NCBI GenBank assembly: GCA_900312665.1
Contig: ONZQ02000004.1
Location: forward strand, 768,295 to 832,294
Length of the DNA stretch: 64,000 bases
Direction: 5' to 3'
Source: Cephalotrichum gorgonifer
Taxonomy: Eukaryota; Ascomycota; Sordariomycetes; Microascales; Microascaceae
Below are positions 11,049-21,592 of this stretch, piece after piece. Numbering within the stretch: the first letter of the stretch is position 1; each line of letters starts with the position of its first letter. The notes below the pieces were generated by a model. The model was not told where the DNA came from, did no database searches, and saw nothing but the letters and a program-made list of their open reading frames with translations. A program made the position numbers and the translations under genes.

Positions 11049-14000
11049 ATGGCCTCGACAGACTCGATCACGCCTTGGAATCCGGCCTTGCGGCCAAACA
11101 CAGAGGAACATGCCGAACCGACCTCGAACGAATGGACCTCGCCTCCAGAGGACGAGCCTTCACAAACTCCGATTTCCGAACCATCCTATGAAGCTGTCCC
11201 TCAGGATGACTTTACCGCGCAACCCACCAACTGGACGTCGCCTCTAGACGGCAAGTCCGCACAACCACCTCTTCCTGAGCCATCCTCCGATGGTGCCCCT
11301 CTGGAAACCATTAACTCGCGACATGTCGACGCGTGGTTTTCTGAGGACAACGGAGAAGACAACTGGCTTGAGGAATCTCCACCCGTGGCTGGTGACGATT
11401 CCACCGAAGCGCAAGCTCCCGAGACCACAGAGACCGCCGGCGACAATCTGACATCGATACCTTTTGGGGACCAGAAAGTCGACCCGTGGTCTTCCGAGAA
11501 CACCGGAGAAGAGAACTGGCTTGGAGAACCCGCGCCCGTAGCAGTTGACGATTCTGCCCAAACGCAAGCTCCCCCCGAGACAGCAGAGTCTGCCGAGCAA
11601 GAAGCACCCTCGGCGGACGACGCGTCACATGCCAAGGAGTTCGACTGGACCGCTGATCATGCTGATGGGGAGAGCAAGTTGTTTGCTGCGCAAGACGCGT
11701 CTGATGATCCGTTTGACTTCATGCCTCCTTCAGACCGAACTAATTCCTTCCCACCCGTGCCGCCGCTCGACGCACCGAAATACTCCCATTCCCGGTCTCT
11801 TTCGCGTACCCAGGCCGAGGATGTGATGGCAGAGTCTGAGAATGGGGATGATAGGGCATTTGAGGGAGACGAGAGGAACCCAGAGAATGACGCCTCAGCA
11901 ACTCGTTATGAGGAGGGCGTGCCCCTATTGTCGGAAGAGAGGGATCCGGAAAATGACAACGCGACAACTGGTTACGAAGGGGGTGTGCCTTTATCGCCAC
12001 AGGAGTCTTCATCGCATGCTGCGCCGGATCGCGCTCCAGAAGCACCCAATACCAGTTCGCAAATCGACAATGCCTTTGCAGACGAGGAAGATGACTTCTT
12101 CAACAATATTCGGGACACAGCTAGCCCGGCGGTGTCTGCCCCCTCTCCACCTTGGTCGTTGGATAGGAAATCTACCATGCAAGCGATGGGCATAGAGAAT
12201 ACTCTATCCTCAACTCAAGCACCAGCCCTGTCCGACGCTGAGGAAGACGAGGAGGAGGAGGAGACCGGCGCTGCCGTCGGTAATGTACCAGAAGTAGCCG
12301 GTGCTGCTCCTGGCCCAACCGACACGAACTCTGAAGCTCCCAAGGCCGACGAAGCCGCTTTAGCGGCTAAGTGGAGTGAGGTTTTTGCTGATGATGATCT
12401 TGACGAGGAGCTTCTCTTCGACAACGACGTCGCAGAGTCGAAAGAATTGGACCCCGCCGCATTATTTGGTAGCGATGACGAGGGCTTTTTGGACGATGAT
12501 GACGAAGACACATCGCCGGCTGCTGCGGCACCCTCCTCCGTCCCCGTCGTAGGAACTACTACTGCGGAGCAGCCATCCAGTGTACAGGATCGATACACGC
12601 CTCAGGCTCCGGTTACGTCAAGTCAGCCGAACTTCACGCCTGCTGCGCCTGCCGCGCCCTACACTGTACCCGCCCCAGCAGCACCTTATCAACAGCCGCC
12701 CGTGGCCCAACCTCCCGTCCAATCTCAGTTTGGAGCACCCTACGGCACCCCTCAACCACGCCCCGAACTCCCCAGGGCGCAAAGCTTCGCTGATAAGGCG
12801 AAGGGCGGGTATACTTCTCCTTACGACCTTCCCATGGAGGTTGTAAAGGCGCCGAAGAAGAGGGCCAGCATGCAGCAGCTGTCCCGGCCCTCTGCAGCCA
12901 GTGCGCCGCCACTTGCGGGGTCATCGCTTCGTAGTACAAGCATGTATCACCAGGGCCCCCCCTCGTCCGCCGGTGTGTCCCCTATTGAGCAGGGCAGTGG
13001 ATCCGCCCCTCCCACCGGCCAAAAGCCCCCTCCCCTGCTCCCTCCCAAGGCCAAGGAGGCCTTCTTTGAAGACCTACCTATGACTTCACGCCCGCGGCCT
13101 GCGTCTCGACAGAGCCGCACTTCATCTCCGGCGCCCGGCGCTCCCCCGCCCGGCCCCCCTGGCGGTCGTCTCCCGATGCACCCTCCTCCGATGCAAGCAG
13201 GTCCTGTCGCAGGTCCTCCCGCCACGACGTATCAGCCTGCCCCTGCTCCCCCCGCCACGACGTATCAGCCTGCTCCTGCTCCCCCCGCCACAACGTATCA
13301 GCCGGCTCCTCCTGCCACGGCCTACCAGCCGGCTCCTCCCGCCACTACGTATCAGCCAGCTCCTGCCGCCACGGGATCTCAGCCAGCTCCTGCCGCCTCG
13401 ACGTATCAGCCTGCTCCTCCCGCCACCACGAATGAGCCAACCCCTTCTCAAGCTCCGGCGACAGGCCCCAGTCCTGGATTGGCTCCTGCCCCGAATCTGA
13501 TACGGTCGACTTCCAGCGGCGCTGTTCCGGCTCTTGTAAAACCTGAGACGGTCAACCCGTACGCACCGGCTCCAGCCCAGCATCCGCCGGCCCCCGATGC
13601 GTCTGCTCCTGCGAATAAATACTCGCCCGCGCCAGCGCAGAATACTCATCTCAACGGAACTATTCCACCCGCTGTGTCGGGCAGGTACTCGCCAGTACCC
13701 CCTATCTCTCGGCAGGCGTCCTCCAACTACGCCCCGGCTCCGCATCCGGCTCACTCCGCGCCCATACTGCCCCACCAACCCCGAACGTCTAGCCCTCTCG
13801 CGCACTTCGAGACGACAGCCCGCCGGTCAGGTTCTCAGCCGATCACCATGAATGGCGAAGCCCATGTTGAGCGCCGAACTAGCCTGCCCCATCAGCCGAG
13901 TTTCAGTCGTGTGCCGTCTCTTCCGACAACTCGAGAGCTAGACGAGGAGAATGAGCAAGCTCCGCCCAATCCGAGCCAGTCGGGAGAATCCCAGTCTCCG

Positions 14001-17000
14001 ACGGTAGCGGAATCGAGATACAGCCCAGCACCCCAAGGTTTCAGACAAACCCCTCCACCCCCCTTGACCCATATCCCTGGCCAAGCTACGCTCTCGCCTC
14101 CTAAACGATCCCCCGGGAAGCGTTCGTCGTACAGCCCTCTCCCTCCGCAACCCGCCGTTCCGGGAGAGAGTGAGTTTGTACCTCCTCCCCGATCATACTC
14201 CCAGTCTCCTAGCACCATGCAGCGTACGATCAGCGGGCCGTATACTCCCGCGGCCGAGCCAATTCGCCGGCCATCGTCGGTCCAAACTCCTGCGTCGCCT
14301 AAGTCTTCTCAGGCAGCGGACGTCGCCGCGGCATACAAACCGTCGCATCGAGCTCGAGCTCCTTCGTTGACCCTAAGCATGATTCCACCTACCGATGGGC
14401 GTGAGAACGATCCTCTCCAGCGGTGGAAGGGAGTCCCCCTGATCACCTGGGGAGTAGGCGGCACGGTGATAACTTCATTCCCGAAGAACGTGCCCCGATA
14501 TGGTATAAACCAGCCGGCACCCATGATTGTCCGGACTCCTGGTGAACTCAAAATTACCCATGTCAAAGATCTTCTCCCCCTAGGAGACAGGCTTGCCAAA
14601 TTCCCCGGCCCCCTAAAGGGGAAGTCGAAGAAGAAGGAAACCGTCGCGTGGTTGAGTACGGGGATTGAGATCTTGGGACACGAGGTACCGGAGCTGAGTT
14701 ACGCCCAAAACCCGTCACATGACGACAAGCGCGTGTCAGAGAGGCTTCTACTGTGGAAGATCCTCCGCGTCTTGATCGAGAATGACGGGGTATTAGAGGG
14801 GACTCCAGCGGTGCAACAAGCGGTTAGAGATATACTTGTTCCTGGTCTGGATGAACCGAAGGTGGAGGATGTCCCTTCTTTGGTCGGAACTGTTGCCGGC
14901 TCGCTCCATCAGCAAGGTGCCCCTGTCTTGCAAGCCGATGCTGTTGACCCTGCCGGGATTGAGCTGATGCGGAAGCACCTCATGGTCGGAGACCGGGAGA
15001 AGGCAACGTGGGCAGCCGTGGACAAACGGCTCTGGGGCCATGCTATGCTCATTGCAAACACAGTCTCGCCTGACCTCTATAAGCAAGTTGCACAGGAGTT
15101 TGTCAGGAAGGAAGTCAACCACCCCGGATACAGCAACGAGTCGGTCGCAGCACTTTACAAGGTGCTGTCTGGAAGCCATGAGGAGTGCGTGGACGAACTC
15201 GTGCCGGTTCATGCCCGCGCTGGACTGCAGCTCATGTCCACGACATCGGCTAACGGGCCGACTAAGGATGCATTGGATGGTCTTGACAAGTGGCGCGAGA
15301 CGCTTTGCTTGATTCTGAGCAACAGGAGCCCAGGCGATGCCCGCGCCCTCGTCGCGCTTGGCGAGCTACTCTCGGCTTACGGAAGGGCCGAGGCGGCACA
15401 CATCTGCTTCATATTCGGCCGCCAGGCCTCCGTTTTCGGAGGCCCGGACGATGCTCGGTCCAACTTTGTGCTCGTAGGAGCCGATCACAAACGCCAGGGC
15501 GACCACCTCTTCAAGGACACCGAAGCTCTCCTACTGAGTGAGGTGTACGAGTATGGTCTGTCTCTTGCCGGCGGCGTCAATGCCACGGCGCCACACCTCG
15601 CGGCGTACAAGCTTCAGCTTGCGGCGACGCTCGCCGAGTATGGCCAGCAAAGCAGGGCCCTTGAGTACTGTGCCGCGATAAGCAGCGCATTCAATGCTCA
15701 AACAAAACGGTCGCCTTACTACAGCCCTGCTCTGGAGCATGCTGTCAACGATTTCATCGGACGACTTAAGCAAGCACCCAGAGAGGAGTCGGGTTCTTGG
15801 ATTCCTAAGCCGAGCATGAACAAGGTCTCCGACAGCATGTGGAGCACGTTCAACAAGTTCGTGTCTGGCGATGACGACGGGGCTGGCGGGGGTTCTAATG
15901 GCGAGAACGGCGCCGATTCGGGCCCATTCGCTCGGGTTGCCGGTGGTACTACCCCGAACCTCAGCCGCTCGCCGTCGGCATCCAACTTGGACATCTATGG
16001 TGCGAGTAACATAGGTTATCCCGGTCAACCCCCCGCAGTCACCACTGTCACGAGCTACCCGCCGGCTCCAGCCCAGCCTGGTTCGAGGACTTCGTCTCGG
16101 TACGCTCCAGGTCCCCAACCGGGCGCAGCGGTACCCAACCCTTACGAGGCTGCATCTGCTCCGTACACACCACGCACATCGGGAGAGCTCACTCGCAACT
16201 TTGTTCCTCTGGACTCGAGCCGCCCGTCGACGGGCTATCAGCAGCAACAGCAGTACAACCCAGCGCCGCTCTCTCAGTCTGCCCCTCAAACATCCCCGCT
16301 ACGCACAACGTCAGGCTACGGCGTATCACCAGAGCTGTCGTATCCTGCACAGCCCCAGGCGCCATCCTATCAGCCTCAGGCCCCAGCCACCCCTCCGGGG
16401 TCTGGCTACACCCCGCTTGGCGTTCAAGAGTCGCCGTATGCTCCCCAGCGCTCGAATGAGCCGTCGGCACCGGCAAATGTCTCGGGAGACAGCCAGCCCA
16501 GCTACGGCTACCAGGCGCCTTCATACGGGTTTGAGCCACCATCCATGACGGCGGAGCCAGAAGAGGTGGCCGCAGCGGATGACTCTGCTGGAGAGCAAGG
16601 TGCACCGAGCGGAGGGTATGAGGCACCTTCCTTCCAGCCGTATGAGTACGAGCCGCCATCCTACGAACCCGACGCCGGGTCAGCTTCCGAGGATGAGTCA
16701 AAGCCCAAGAAGGGTATGATGGATGACGACGAGGACGACATCCCCGCCCTCAAGCCTCAGAGCAAGACGAAGGCGGAGAAGGATAGGGAGAATGAGGAGA
16801 TGATTAGGAGGGTAGCTGAGCAAGAAGGTAAGGACACCACCCAGCCCCATGCCCACGTCTGGAATGAGGTGACTAACATGTCGACAGCAAAACAAGCAGC
16901 AGAGAAGGCGAGCAAGAAAGGGTGGGGCTTTGGCGGCTGGTTTGGCGGCGGCAAGAAGGATAGCTCGGAGCCGGCCCCGAACAAGCCGATCAAGGCGAAC

Positions 17001-17483
17001 CTGGGAGAACAGAGCAGTTTCGTTTACGACCCCGAGTTGAAACGGTGGATCAACAAGAAGGGGGGCGCAGAGGCCACGGAGGCGAAGAAAGCTACCCCTC
17101 CGCCACCGAGGGGCCCTGCGACGCCGCCACCGCCCATGTCCTCCACCCCTCCTCCTCCGCCTGCTTCCACGGGTGGTGTAGGCCTGGGGTCGCCCCCACC
17201 GCCCGGGTCACCTCGAGTGCCAAGTGGGCCACTACCAACTCCGCAGGCTGGAGCTGGGCCCAACGGCCTCGGCGTTCCCCCTCCCATGGCACGGTCCGCC
17301 TCGAACCACTCGATTGGGAACCGGTCCGTCTCGAACCAGAGCAGCGGGCCGCCGAGCCGGCCGACGACGAGCATGAGCAACGCGAGCAGCATCGACGACT
17401 TGCTGAGCGCCGCGGGGCCGAGGAAGCCCGGGCAGAAGAAGGCGAGGAAGGGAGGGCGATACGTCGACGTCATGGCTAAGTGA
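11049..17483 (+). CDS. SEC16: COPII coat assembly scaffold Sec16
   Basis: Sec16 organises ER exit sites and COPII vesicle budding at the cytosolic face of the ER. The unspliced frame encodes 2144 residues, a normal size for fungal Sec16. Residues 1-1100 are acidic and then Pro/Ala/Ser-rich, with two related N-terminal blocks (DAWFSEDNGEDNWL and DPWSSENTGEENWL) and a PATTYQPAPA tandem repeat. The conserved central domain begins near residue 1110 (DGRENDPLQRWKGVPL, ITWGVGGTVITSFP) and continues through the helical coatomer-like part (WAAVDKRLWGHAMLIA, LSNRSPGDARALVALG). The C-terminus carries KKGWGFGGWFGG and a Pro-rich tail as in the Sec23-binding end of the family. A likely 60-nt intron at 16828-16887 (GTAAGG donor, GACTAAC branch, ACAG acceptor) keeps frame; splicing it gives about 2124 residues. 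Confidence 0.95.
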   Translation: MASTDSITPWNPALRPNTEEHAEPTSNEWTSPPEDEPSQTPISEPSYEAVPQDDFTAQPTNWTSPLDGKSAQPPLPEPSSDGAPLETINSRHVDAWFSEDNGEDNWLEESPPVAGDDSTEAQAPETTETAGDNLTSIPFGDQKVDPWSSENTGEENWLGEPAPVAVDDSAQTQAPPETAESAEQEAPSADDASHAKEFDWTADHADGESKLFAAQDASDDPFDFMPPSDRTNSFPPVPPLDAPKYSHSRSLSRTQAEDVMAESENGDDRAFEGDERNPENDASATRYEEGVPLLSEERDPENDNATTGYEGGVPLSPQESSSHAAPDRAPEAPNTSSQIDNAFADEEDDFFNNIRDTASPAVSAPSPPWSLDRKSTMQAMGIENTLSSTQAPALSDAEEDEEEEETGAAVGNVPEVAGAAPGPTDTNSEAPKADEAALAAKWSEVFADDDLDEELLFDNDVAESKELDPAALFGSDDEGFLDDDDEDTSPAAAAPSSVPVVGTTTAEQPSSVQDRYTPQAPVTSSQPNFTPAAPAAPYTVPAPAAPYQQPPVAQPPVQSQFGAPYGTPQPRPELPRAQSFADKAKGGYTSPYDLPMEVVKAPKKRASMQQLSRPSAASAPPLAGSSLRSTSMYHQGPPSSAGVSPIEQGSGSAPPTGQKPPPLLPPKAKEAFFEDLPMTSRPRPASRQSRTSSPAPGAPPPGPPGGRLPMHPPPMQAGPVAGPPATTYQPAPAPPATTYQPAPAPPATTYQPAPPATAYQPAPPATTYQPAPAATGSQPAPAASTYQPAPPATTNEPTPSQAPATGPSPGLAPAPNLIRSTSSGAVPALVKPETVNPYAPAPAQHPPAPDASAPANKYSPAPAQNTHLNGTIPPAVSGRYSPVPPISRQASSNYAPAPHPAHSAPILPHQPRTSSPLAHFETTARRSGSQPITMNGEAHVERRTSLPHQPSFSRVPSLPTTRELDEENEQAPPNPSQSGESQSPTVAESRYSPAPQGFRQTPPPPLTHIPGQATLSPPKRSPGKRSSYSPLPPQPAVPGESEFVPPPRSYSQSPSTMQRTISGPYTPAAEPIRRPSSVQTPASPKSSQAADVAAAYKPSHRARAPSLTLSMIPPTDGRENDPLQRWKGVPLITWGVGGTVITSFPKNVPRYGINQPAPMIVRTPGELKITHVKDLLPLGDRLAKFPGPLKGKSKKKETVAWLSTGIEILGHEVPELSYAQNPSHDDKRVSERLLLWKILRVLIENDGVLEGTPAVQQAVRDILVPGLDEPKVEDVPSLVGTVAGSLHQQGAPVLQADAVDPAGIELMRKHLMVGDREKATWAAVDKRLWGHAMLIANTVSPDLYKQVAQEFVRKEVNHPGYSNESVAALYKVLSGSHEECVDELVPVHARAGLQLMSTTSANGPTKDALDGLDKWRETLCLILSNRSPGDARALVALGELLSAYGRAEAAHICFIFGRQASVFGGPDDARSNFVLVGADHKRQGDHLFKDTEALLLSEVYEYGLSLAGGVNATAPHLAAYKLQLAATLAEYGQQSRALEYCAAISSAFNAQTKRSPYYSPALEHAVNDFIGRLKQAPREESGSWIPKPSMNKVSDSMWSTFNKFVSGDDDGAGGGSNGENGADSGPFARVAGGTTPNLSRSPSASNLDIYGASNIGYPGQPPAVTTVTSYPPAPAQPGSRTSSRYAPGPQPGAAVPNPYEAASAPYTPRTSGELTRNFVPLDSSRPSTGYQQQQQYNPAPLSQSAPQTSPLRTTSGYGVSPELSYPAQPQAPSYQPQAPATPPGSGYTPLGVQESPYAPQRSNEPSAPANVSGDSQPSYGYQAPSYGFEPPSMTAEPEEVAAADDSAGEQGAPSGGYEAPSFQPYEYEPPSYEPDAGSASEDESKPKKGMMDDDEDDIPALKPQSKTKAEKDRENEEMIRRVAEQEGKDTTQPHAHVWNEVTNMSTAKQAAEKASKKGWGFGGWFGGGKKDSSEPAPNKPIKANLGEQSSFVYDPELKRWINKKGGAEATEAKKATPPPPRGPATPPPPMSSTPPPPPASTGGVGLGSPPPPGSPRVPSGPLPTPQAGAGPNGLGVPPPMARSASNHSIGNRSVSNQSSGPPSRPTTSMSNASSIDDLLSAAGPRKPGQKKARKGGRYVDVMAK
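13213..13435 (+). repeat. Coding tandem repeat, unit PATTYQPAP(A)P, in SEC16
   Basis: About nine imperfect copies of a 27-30 nt unit encode PATTYQPAPAP-like peptides. Copies diverge toward the 3' end (ATGSQPAP, ASTYQPAP, ATTNEPTP). The repeat lies in the disordered region before the central domain. Such runs vary in copy number between strains in other fungi; that is general knowledge and was not tested here. Confidence 0.85.
16828..16887 (+). other. Probable in-frame intron in SEC16
   Basis: The 60-nt stretch starts GTAAGG, holds GACTAAC near its 3' end and closes with CGACAG. Its length is a multiple of three and it lacks a stop, so it can be mistaken for coding sequence. Removing it joins RRVAEQE to AKQAAEKASKKGWGFGG, a smooth charged helix; the retained peptide (HAHVWNEVTN) looks unlike its surroundings. 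Confidence 0.7.
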
Positions 17484-18109
17484 GAGGGAGCGAGAGTCCC
17501 CTTTTTTTATTAATACGGCCGGCATTCTGGAGTTTCATTGTTATCATAGTTTGGTTGGTTTCGGGACACAACCTACGTGTGTTATCCCTTGTATTTTTGT
17601 TCTCTGCTTTGCTTCTTCTTCTTCATGTTCATATTCACAGTTATTGTTTTTACTCAATTGGTTGTACTAGAGGATGAAAGCTGGGAGCGGAGGGACCTTC
17701 ACTTCGGTGCTATACTGTACTGTATGGGAGGAATGTATAATTGTAGTGTTAGCGGCGGTAATATTGGAATAGGGGCGAGCCCTCGTTTATTGACTGAGCG
17801 TACAGGCTTGCTACCACGAATAATAGAATCGAGTACTTGCTATATGTAGAGCGACAGATGCAAAGGATGTGCCTGCCCGCAATAGTAATTCTGGCCGAAG
17901 TTTTGGCACGAACCCCCCCTATTATAGCAGCTATGAACAAAGATAGTGGTGCGTTTTATCAAGCAAGGTTAGTATGCTTGAGAAACACACAGTTTCTTTT
18001 CCCACCTACCATTCATACTCGTTCTTCGCCGTTGCGTCTCCGTCTCCGAGGTACATCACGCATCACGCACCACAATGGATACAACATGCCCCTGGGCCAA
18101 GAGTGTATT
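17484..18109. other. Tail-to-tail spacer of SEC16 and ELP5
   Basis: This 626-nt stretch has no supportable gene. The part next to SEC16 is T-rich on the + strand, consistent with 3' untranslated sequence; the rest shows nothing I recognise. Confidence 0.5.
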
Positions 18110-19405
18110 TTATATCTCGTCTTCCTCGTCGTCGAAATCGTCCTCCCTCCCCATGTCGTACAAGATCCTGCCGCCCTCGCCCGCGCCGATATCCGTCTGG
18201 GCGTCGAAGTACGGCAGCACGACGCCGTCCCTATCCCTCCTCTGCTTCGCCGTGAGCCCCAGGTCGAACGTGCTCTCGGGCCCGTCGCCCTCCTTCGCGC
18301 CCCCTCCCTCCTCCTCCTCCTCAGGCGCAAAGGCCGGGTGCGCCTCGAGGAGGCAGAACCTCGCCAGGGCGCCCTTCCTCCTCTCTGGCGCGGGCGGCGT
18401 CGAGACGACGAACTTGCCCGTGACGCCGCGGCCGCTCCGCCTCCGCACCTCCATGTCCACCACGAGGCCGGACCCGGCGCTGTCCCTCCTCTGAGGTCTC
18501 ATACCGATGAGGACGCCCTCACGGCCCTCGGCGAGGCCGAACTCGGGCTCCTGTACGCTCCTGTTGCGCGCCTTGTGCCTTTCGATCTCCTGGTCTAGGG
18601 CGGATAGTTTGAGGACCGCGGTGGCGAGATGGGTGAGGACCGCGAGGGGGTGGGGCGCGTACTCGTTGTGCGCGTGCGGCGGGGGCACGAGGGGCACGTC
18701 TGCGTGGTAGATTGCGACGAGGGAGGTGGCGGGGGTGATAATGTTGGAGAGGAAGGCGGAGAGGGAGTCCGGGGCGGAGGTGGCGAGGGGGTTTAGGGCA
18801 TCGAGGATGACGAGGGCTCCTTTTACAGGGGGAGAGAAGGGTTTGAGGTGAGTATAAAAGTGTATGAGAGCAGAAAAGGGGGCGGGAGGGGGGGGGGGGG
18901 GGCTAGGTTTGATGAGGATAACTTACTTTGAGGGGGGTTCTTTTGTTTGGGGTCGTAGGGCGGGTAGTGCCGTAGGAGCTCGGTCCTCACGGCCGCAAGG
19001 GACTTATTCCTGGTACTCACATGGACGTCGGCGTGAGGGTGCCTCTTCAGGGTCCCGAAGGTGACGTAGATGATCTTGGCCTTGGCGGCTTTCTAGAGGA
19101 GGAGGAAGGAGCAAGGAATACGTCAGCCATATGTATGAGATATGTATGTGATGGTGTGTGTACAGATGGGAGAATAAGCGAAGGGGGGGGAAGGGGGGGC
19201 TGAAAATGGGGATATCGTGAAATGAGAGATCAGGGCTCTCACTCACCTTTGCGCGGAGAGCAAACTCTGTGATGATGGGACCGGACGGCTGCTCGAGTGT
19301 GTCAAGGACGAGGGTGAGCGGACTCGCGCCCTCGCGCTGGTTGAGGAGCTTCTGGAAGAGCAGCAGCTGCCGCTGGCGGGCATGCTCTTGTGCTGTGGGC
19401 GCCAT
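18110..19405 (-). CDS. ELP5: Elongator complex subunit Elp5 (Iki1)
   Basis: Elp5 with Elp4 and Elp6 forms the RecA-like hexamer of Elongator, which modifies wobble uridines of tRNAs. Exons 19405-19247, 19092-18927 and 18819-18110 give 344 residues. The N-terminus reads QKLLNQREGASPLTLVLDTLEQ; exon 2 gives AKIIYVTFGTLKRHPHADV; exon 3 opens with ALVILDALNPLATSAPD, a RecA-fold strand as in the family. The C-terminal block STFDLGLTAKQRRDRDGV, VLPYFDAQ and the acidic end DMGREDDFDDEEDEI match fungal Elp5 proteins. The second intron (107 nt) contains a long homopolymer run (14 C on the coding strand). A false donor (GTGAGT at 19020) lies inside exon 2, but the frame continues past it with family-like sequence (KSLAAVRTELLRHYPPYDP), so I did not use it. 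Confidence 0.85.
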
Positions 19406-20082
19406 GTTGGTACTGGCGTTGAGTATTCTGGGTATGTCGAGGGCAGGCGGATCAGGTTTGGCGTTGCGCCAGATGTGAGTGAGCGAGTGAGTGAGTGAAT
19501 GAGCAAGACCCAGTATTATTTAGAGTTTGGTGGTTCTGTTGTTAGTCCCACCATCATGCTAATCCCACCTCAAATTCCGGCTGGTGAATGCTTGCTTGCT
19601 TGCAACCCCGCCATGACTAGTGCCCTATGAACAAGTACGTACTCTTACAACTTGTATTACTAGTGATTCAGCCGCCTTTTACAAGCATCTTCATCAACTG
19701 AAAGAACCTCCCGCCCAAAACATCCAATTGGTATATTAATCAATATTGTCAGGTCGATTTAACCCCTGGACCACTTGATACCCCGATTAGTTCATCTCGG
19801 AGTGGAGCTTCTCTTCTCACTCCCGCCGCTTCGGGTCCTGCCCACCAAGATCCGGACACCAGAACCAGTCCAATACTGGGGCCAGGACCAGCCGCGTTGG
19901 GGAATTTGGGAATGGATAAAACTAGAAACAAATTAATGATTCCCTATATATATCTATACACGGGACGGACACGAGGGGTCCTACATAATATATAAGAGGT
20001 CGGTCGTGACCTGTCAATGACTGAGCTCTCACTCGGCCTCGCTCCTTGTGATGTCCGTCCCCTTGATCAGAAGACTAAAACG
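19406..20082. promoter_or_regulatory. Divergent promoter of ELP5 and the aspartic protease
   Basis: This is 677 nt between divergent start codons. A GAGT microsatellite (about 19478-19503) lies close to the ELP5 start. A TATATAT stretch at about 19945-19954 and ATATATAAG at 19987-19996 lie 90-140 nt before the protease start and could serve as its TATA element. No gene is seen. Confidence 0.5.
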
Positions 20083-21592
20083 ATGGCCGTCTTATTAACG
20101 CTCAAAGGCATTAATATACTCATGGCCCTAGGCCTGGTAGCCGCCTTACCCTCCTCCTCCCCCCGCGAGAAGGCCGATTTACCCCTCGCGCAAACTCGGA
20201 TCCCAGCCAGGCCGCTCGTCTCATCAGACATTCCTGGCCCACGTCATTCCTCAGGGACTCCCCGCCCCGGCATCAATGTGGCAGTGGACGATCCAGAGTT
20301 AGGCCCCATCGCCGGCTCAACCGGCTCCGTTTTCAATGTCGACAGGCAGGTCGCATATGCCGTCGACGTCGAGGTTCAATGGGGCTCCTATCTTCTCATT
20401 CTCGATACGGGGAGTAGCGACACGTGGGTCGTCACGTCTCCCTTTACGTGTTACGATAGGGTAACGTTCGATCCCGTGCCCGTAGAGGAATGTAATTTTG
20501 GCCCGTCGTTCTCGGGTGAGCGTCCACAGCAGGCAGCGTCCGACATGGCCTTTGCCCTGATGTATGGGGGGAACCGGTATATCACAGGAAGGATGGGTTC
20601 TGTCGAGTACGTTGCCCCCCCAAAATGACGGGAATTGCGCCGCTAGAAGCCTCGCTAACGAGCCCTGGATTGAAACTATAGCCTCTCAGTCGCCGGCATT
20701 ACCCTCGAAGATCAGCTCATCGGGTTTGCGGAAGCCGGGGCGTGGAGAGGCGACAACGAGACGAGCGGGTTATTCGCACTCGGTCCAACCGCGTATACCA
20801 GTGCCTCCACGGAATCCGGGGCCGCCGAGTACGATGGGGTCGTGGATACGATTGTTAAGGGGGGACACCCACCCGTCTTTGCGCTCGCGCTATCTCGCGA
20901 CATAGAGAGGTCTTTCATCACGCTCGGGGGCGTCCCTGATATCGAGACGGGGGAATACGCCAGCGCACCTCTCGTTCCCGTAAGTGAGATTCCCTTACGC
21001 CTGTTGCTGAGCTGATCCTGACGCTTTCGCCCCCACCCCCTCCGTCGTGATTAGGACGAGCAAGGGGAGTATCTGCAGTACTTTATCCAGCTTGACACGA
21101 TTCAAGCTCATGTGAATGGCGATGAGGAGGTCGACTCGGGCTCGGGATCAGGTTCCATCTCGATCCAGTTCCTTCTAGACTGCGGAACGACAGTCAACTA
21201 CTTCCCCGAAGGTACGCTATCCCACCTGCACATCCTCCCGTCGCCAGGTCAGAGCTCCCCATAACATTGGGAATCCCACAGACATCGCCGACGCCGTCAA
21301 CGCGGCTTTCGACCCCCCATCTGCCTGGGACGCCGACCGCCGGCTCTACTTCACCGACTGCGACGCTGTACCCCCGCCGCTACGCTACGGGATCGGGGGG
21401 AAGAGCATCGCGGCCGAGCCGAGCAGCATGGTCCTGCCGATGGTGAAGCGGAGCGATGGAAAGTGTGCCACGGCGGTTTCGAGGAACACGGCTACCGAGT
21501 ATGGGATTCTGGGGGCGGCGTTTTTCCAGGGGCTCGTTGTGGCGTTTGATGTCGAGGCGATGGATGTGAGGATTGCGGAGAGGGTGGACTAA
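20083..21592 (+). CDS. Secreted pepsin-like aspartic protease (family A1) with DCGT second motif
   Basis: Exons 20083-20606, 20682-20979, 21055-21211 and 21282-21592 give 429 residues. The chosen start precedes a signal peptide (hydrophobic ILMALGLVAALP, about residues 12-24); an in-frame Met 22 codons upstream would put polar sequence first. A propeptide-like region follows. The first catalytic motif is LILDTGSSDTWVV (Asp near residue 108). The flap is MYGGNRYITG, with the expected Tyr. The second motif reads LLDCGTTVNYFP (Asp near residue 316), so the usual D-T/S-G-T/S has Cys at its second position. Paired cysteines surround the first lobe insertion (TCYDR...EECNF) and the second lobe (TDCDA...GKCAT). 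There is no C-terminal GPI-type hydrophobic tail; the protein ends AERVD. It probably acts outside the cell or in the secretory pathway on protein substrates. The substitution could leave activity intact, since both Asp are present. Confidence 0.9.
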
